Part shown: piece by piece, positions 6,078-9,007 of the stretch
Layout of the letters: every line of letters starts with the position of its first letter
How positions within the stretch are numbered: position 1 is the stretch's first letter
Assembly: GCA_024280195.1 (NCBI GenBank)
Contig: JAJRQP010000179.1
Location: 1-9,007 of the forward strand
Direction: 5' to 3'
Length of the DNA stretch: 9,007 bases
From: Bacteroidota bacterium
Lineage (GTDB): Bacteria; Bacteroidota; Bacteroidia; Flavobacteriales_D; Crocinitomicaceae
The notes under the pieces: generated by a model
Told to the model about the DNA's origin: nothing
Database searches by the model: none
Seen by the model: only the letters and a program-made list of their open reading frames with translations
Position numbers and translations under genes: made by a program

Positions 6078-6973
6078 CTCTCTCCTTTAAACTTCTTCCA
6101 CCTCCTCTCTTCTCGCTCTAGCAAAGAATGAAATTTATGTGGAATTGGTAGTTCGATTTCACATTTAGCTTTTTCAATTGGATGTGTAAATACTAATTTC
6201 GTTGATGCGAGAAATAACCCTTTGTGCAAAAGTGTATTCCCTTCTTCTCCATAGAGAACATCACCAACAATTGGGCAAGCTAAATCTGCGCAATGAATTC
6301 TCAACTGATGCGTTCTTCCTGTTTTGGGAGAAAGAGAAAGCAAGGATACGACTTCGCTTCGGAGAGAAGGAACTGATTTGAGAACGGCATAACTTGTTTC
6401 TGCTTTTTGCTCATTTATGAGTGTAGAAATGATTCCTCTTTCATGCTCAAAAACACCTTTTACAATGGCATGATATGTTTTGACAACTTCCCTATTCTCA
6501 AACAATTTTGCCATTTCTCGATGAAAAGTGGCTGTTTTCGACATGATTAACAAGCCGCTTGTTGCATTGTCCAACCGATGAACTGGTTTTGTCCACTTAA
6601 ACGCATCAACTTGAGTGGAAAGCTGAAATTTTCCAACCATTGCGTTTTCTAAAGTTCTAAAAGAATTACCGCTGACGGTTAACCCTGAAGGCTTATTCAC
6701 GATAACACAATAATCATCTTCAAAAACAATTTCAATTGCTAACGGAAAAGTTTTTGGGACTCTATTTTCTTGATCAACGAGTGTAAGCTCATCGCCCACA
6801 ACCATCCAATGCCCTGAAGTTGCCATTTCGCCATTGAGTAATAGTTCGTTCCTCTTTAACGCTTTTTTAACTGCATTCTTAGTCATCAACTGTGGAAATA
6901 CAGCAATGGTATAATCAACTAAACGAATAGGTTCATTAATAAGAACTACGGTATGTTTATCAAGAACAATCAT
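6074..6973 (-). CDS. RluA-family pseudouridine synthase
   Basis: A 299-residue RNA-modifying enzyme that would convert specific uridines in rRNA or tRNA to pseudouridine. The N-terminus has an S4-like RNA-binding segment (TKNAVKKALKRNELLLNGE, about 31-49). The catalytic domain follows: EDDYCVIVNKPSGLTVSG (85-102), the signature HRLDNATSG (132-140) with catalytic Asp135, KTYHAIVKG (165-173) and KTGRTHQLRIH (217-227). The start chosen is the ATG at 6973. A TTG at 6994 is in frame, but it would translate through the T-tract of the preceding terminator (FFF), so it is rejected. The exact RNA target cannot be told from sequence. Its stop overlaps the stop of the convergent kinase gene in a shared TTAA. 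The OmpA gene lies upstream on the same strand, separated by a terminator, so how this gene is transcribed is unclear. Confidence 0.92.
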   Translation of the reverse strand: MIVLDKHTVVLINEPIRLVDYTIAVFPQLMTKNAVKKALKRNELLLNGEMATSGHWMVVGDELTLVDQENRVPKTFPLAIEIVFEDDYCVIVNKPSGLTVSGNSFRTLENAMVGKFQLSTQVDAFKWTKPVHRLDNATSGLLIMSKTATFHREMAKLFENREVVKTYHAIVKGVFEHERGIISTLINEQKAETSYAVLKSVPSLRSEVVSLLSLSPKTGRTHQLRIHCADLACPIVGDVLYGEEGNTLLHKGLFLASTKLVFTHPIEKAKCEIELPIPHKFHSLLEREERRWKKFKGES

Positions 6974-6976
6974 GTC

Positions 6977-7007
6977 AAAAAAAAAGGTTGACAACTGCCA
7001 ACCTTTT
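6977..7007 (-). terminator. Rho-independent terminator after the OmpA-domain gene
   Basis: On the minus strand AAAAGGTTG and CAACCTTTT form a 9-bp stem with an 8-nt loop, followed by a run of nine T in total. It begins 17 nt beyond the TAA of the OmpA-domain gene and ends 3 nt before the ATG of the pseudouridine synthase. The plus strand has only four T after the stem, so it is mainly one-way. Confidence 0.8.
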
Positions 7008-7024
7008 CATTTAATCTATTTGAA

Positions 7025-8218
7025 TTAACGAACTTTAAAAGTTACTCTTCTATTCTTTGCCATTTTTAATTCTGCCTCGTCTTCTTCTTTATTTTCTTCG
7101 TTATCAACTCCGGAACCTTTTGCAGAAGGAATCATTCTCGATTCACTAATTCCTTTAGACATCAAATATTTCATTACAGAACCGACACGCTTATTATCCA
7201 TATCAGCATAATAATCATTTTCAACACCTACAGAATCTTCTTCTGCATTATTAAATCCTTGCACTTGTAACTTTGACTCAAGGTTCGCTTCCAATTCTTT
7301 CGCAATTAAATCCAAAGACGTTTTTCCTTCAGAAGTCAACTTAGATTTTCCAAAAGCAAAAAACACTTGTTGAATTTCAATTTTTTCTTTAGAAGACATG
7401 TCCTCATTCACAGGATTAATTTTCTGATAAATCAATGAAGAAAAATCTCCCTCTCCATTATCGACTAAACAATCACAAGAAGTCCCTTCTGCTAATAACT
7501 TCACAGAAACATCATCCAAATAGTAATACGCTGCAATTACTTGCTTTGCCTTCACTCTTGGATCTTTCTTCATTCTTTCAGATTTCGTATCATCATTTGA
7601 ACCGAAATTTCCAATAGTGATAAATTTCTCTCCGCCTTTCGCAACAAATTGACCACAAACTTCTGTCCAGTTATATCTCGCACTGAAAATCTTATGATCG
7701 TTGTTGAAATGTAACAAACTTGCATCTTCAATAATTGGCAATTTCGTGTCAGAACCAAAAGGCTTCTTACTTAATTTCGCACCGATATTGTTTGAAGCAT
7801 ACTTAGATGCCTCCGCTAATGAAACATTAAATTTCACACAATACTTCATTCCCTTCTTCAATGGAGAATCTAATTTTGTCATTACATAAGAACGAGGCAA
7901 CTTGTTACCGTGAGAATAACCAACAATTCCAGCATAATTAGAACCTTCTTTGGCTACTTCTTTTCCATACACATTTAAAGGCACATCTAAATCTGCCATT
8001 TTTGAAGGAACGAATAAATCGGCTCTAACTCCTGTTGGAGAAACCCAACCTGTTGCGCTTTCAATTGAACCTAATCTTTTTGGTTTCTTACCAATGGATT
8101 CAAAACTTCCGTTTGGCACTAAATTCTGTGCTTCATCTTGTCCAAAAGAAATAACAGACAGCATTCCAAATGCGACTGTTGCAATTAAATTTCTCCTATT
8201 TTTAGTACTTAATTTCAT
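7025..8218 (-). CDS. Secreted OmpA-domain protein with an N-terminal beta domain
   Basis: A 397-residue exported protein. Residues 1-26 are a signal peptide with likely cleavage FG|Q before Gln27. The region from NLVPNGSFES (32-41) to DDVSVKLLAEG (235-245) resembles the jelly-roll, carbohydrate-binding-like domains that precede OmpA domains in Bacteroidota. Cys127, Cys188, Cys248 and Cys250 could form disulfides. The C-terminal OmpA domain runs about 283-397: QQVFFAFGKSKLTSEG, LQVQGFNN, NKRVGSVMKYLMSKGIS and the closing NRRVTFKV. Peptidoglycan-binding OmpA domains normally carry GHTD and then LSxxRA. Here GHTD is GFNN (321-324), so the ligand-binding Asp appears lost, while the later Arg344 is kept. 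An acidic insert NEENKEEDEAE lies before the last strand. It overlaps hemE by 17 nt, so it probably shares hemE's transcript and may be translationally coupled. No lipobox is seen. Confidence 0.85.
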   Translation of the reverse strand: MKLSTKNRRNLIATVAFGMLSVISFGQDEAQNLVPNGSFESIGKKPKRLGSIESATGWVSPTGVRADLFVPSKMADLDVPLNVYGKEVAKEGSNYAGIVGYSHGNKLPRSYVMTKLDSPLKKGMKYCVKFNVSLAEASKYASNNIGAKLSKKPFGSDTKLPIIEDASLLHFNNDHKIFSARYNWTEVCGQFVAKGGEKFITIGNFGSNDDTKSERMKKDPRVKAKQVIAAYYYLDDVSVKLLAEGTSCDCLVDNGEGDFSSLIYQKINPVNEDMSSKEKIEIQQVFFAFGKSKLTSEGKTSLDLIAKELEANLESKLQVQGFNNAEEDSVGVENDYYADMDNKRVGSVMKYLMSKGISESRMIPSAKGSGVDNEENKEEDEAELKMAKNRRVTFKVR

Positions 8219-9007
8219 AGTTTTTTACTGTTTTAATAAATGTTTTCACCTTTTCTGGATCAACGTCAGGATAAACACCGTGTCCTAAATTAACAATATG
8301 TCGCTTACTTTCGAAAGAATTCAACATATTATTTGTCAATCGTTCTATTTCTGAATGCGAAGAATAAAGTGCACAAGGATCTAAATTACCTTGCAACGTT
8401 CTATTTTCTCCTACAATTTTTCTAGCATCGACAATGTTTGTATTCCAATCTATTCCAATTGTGTTACAATTCATTGCTGCTAAATTTGAAAGAGAATTGG
8501 GTGCTCCTTTAGCGAATAAAGTCAATGGAACTTCTGTGATTGCCGCTGCAATTCTGTCCATGTATTTCAATCCAAATTCTGCATATTGTTCATCTCCTAA
8601 AATACCTGCCCAAGAATCAAAAACTTGAAGCATGTGTGCGCCGGCATTAATTTGAGCTTTCAAATACTTAATTGTCACATTCGTAATACGATTAAGCAAC
8701 TCATGTGCCAAAGATGGATTGGTGTATAAAATTTTACGTGCAACCGAAAAAGTTTTAGAACCTTGACCTTCTGTCATGTAACAGAAAATAGTCCATGGAG
8801 CACCTGCAAAACCAATTAACGGAACACGTCCATCTATTTCTTTGTTGGCAATTTTTATGGCTTCGAGCACGTAGCTCAATTTATCTTCAATATCAAAATC
8901 AGTATTCGCAAAGACTAAATCTTCTTCTGATTTGATTGTTTTCTCGAACCAAGGACCTTTTTTCTCAATTAATTGGTATTCTAAACCCATTGCTTCTGGG
9001 ACAACCA
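8202..9007 (-). CDS. hemE: Uroporphyrinogen decarboxylase (5' end outside window)
   Basis: About 267 residues are visible of a family that is usually near 340 residues; the N-terminal quarter lies beyond base 9007. The reading frame stays open to the edge (VVPEA before MGLEYQL), so the Met at 8990 is internal. The enzyme removes the four acetate carboxyls of uroporphyrinogen III to give coproporphyrinogen III in haem synthesis, in the cytoplasm, without a cofactor. Family marks include GFAGAPWTIFCYMTEG with GSKTF after it, LQVFDSWAGILGDEQYAEF, GNLDPCALY, and the C-terminal LGHGVYPDVDPEKV. No break or missing block is seen. The 3' end overlaps the OmpA-domain gene by 17 nt, so the two are cotranscribed. 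The promoter lies outside the window. Confidence 0.95.
   Translation of the reverse strand, partial: VVPEAMGLEYQLIEKKGPWFEKTIKSEEDLVFANTDFDIEDKLSYVLEAIKIANKEIDGRVPLIGFAGAPWTIFCYMTEGQGSKTFSVARKILYTNPSLAHELLNRITNVTIKYLKAQINAGAHMLQVFDSWAGILGDEQYAEFGLKYMDRIAAAITEVPLTLFAKGAPNSLSNLAAMNCNTIGIDWNTNIVDARKIVGENRTLQGNLDPCALYSSHSEIERLTNNMLNSFESKRHIVNLGHGVYPDVDPEKVKTFIKTVKNYEIKY

Noticed and set aside
6974..6994. Longer pseudouridine synthase starting at TTG 6994
   Set aside because: The added codons are the T-tract and stem of the upstream terminator (giving FFF), so ATG 6973 is preferred.
7435..8288. Plus-strand open frames across the OmpA-domain gene and the end of hemE
   Set aside because: They are antisense shadows with low-complexity translations.

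Overview
The window reads as chromosomal DNA from a member of the Bacteroidota, most likely a flavobacterium-like lineage. The evidence is AT-rich sequence, no Shine-Dalgarno-like motifs in front of most starts, several promoter -7 boxes of the Bacteroidota type TAnnTTTG, lipoprotein signals and Q-after-cleavage signal peptides, and a ketosynthase-like protein of the kind found with flexirubin/aryl-polyene pathways. The genus cannot be fixed from the sequence alone.

Left part (1-2907, all minus strand). A very AT-rich MarR-type regulator gene is followed after 2 nt by the start of a lipoprotein that looks like a beta-lactamase-fold serine hydrolase, cut by the window edge. The regulator's promoter carries a perfect 12-bp palindrome next to its -7 box, suggesting autoregulation. 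To the right are an unrecognised small lipoprotein (787-1359), a strong intrinsic terminator (1389-1425), and a secreted right-handed beta-helix protein (1453-2907).

Centre (2908-6077). A 188-bp divergent control region holds a minus-strand promoter for the beta-helix gene and a textbook plus-strand promoter (TTTG-N19-TATCTTTG). The plus-strand promoter drives a tight three-gene operon: a ketosynthase-like protein whose catalytic cysteine position is a tyrosine, a DUF2461 protein, and a membrane-bound HisKA_2-type sensor histidine kinase that begins at TTG and has no response regulator beside it. The kinase stop overlaps the stop of the next, convergent gene.

Right part (6074-9007, minus strand). 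In transcription order, the 3' portion of hemE (uroporphyrinogen decarboxylase, haem synthesis) overlaps by 17 nt a secreted OmpA-domain protein. An intrinsic terminator follows. An RluA-family pseudouridine synthase then starts only 3 nt after the terminator's T-tract.

No tRNA, rRNA, insertion sequence, CRISPR array or phage gene was seen. I did not find an obvious new multi-gene system. The most unusual items are the cysteine-less ketosynthase in an operon with a histidine kinase, the OmpA domain that has lost its usual ligand-binding Asp, and several compact regulatory overlaps (terminator/promoter, terminator/start codon, operator/promoter).
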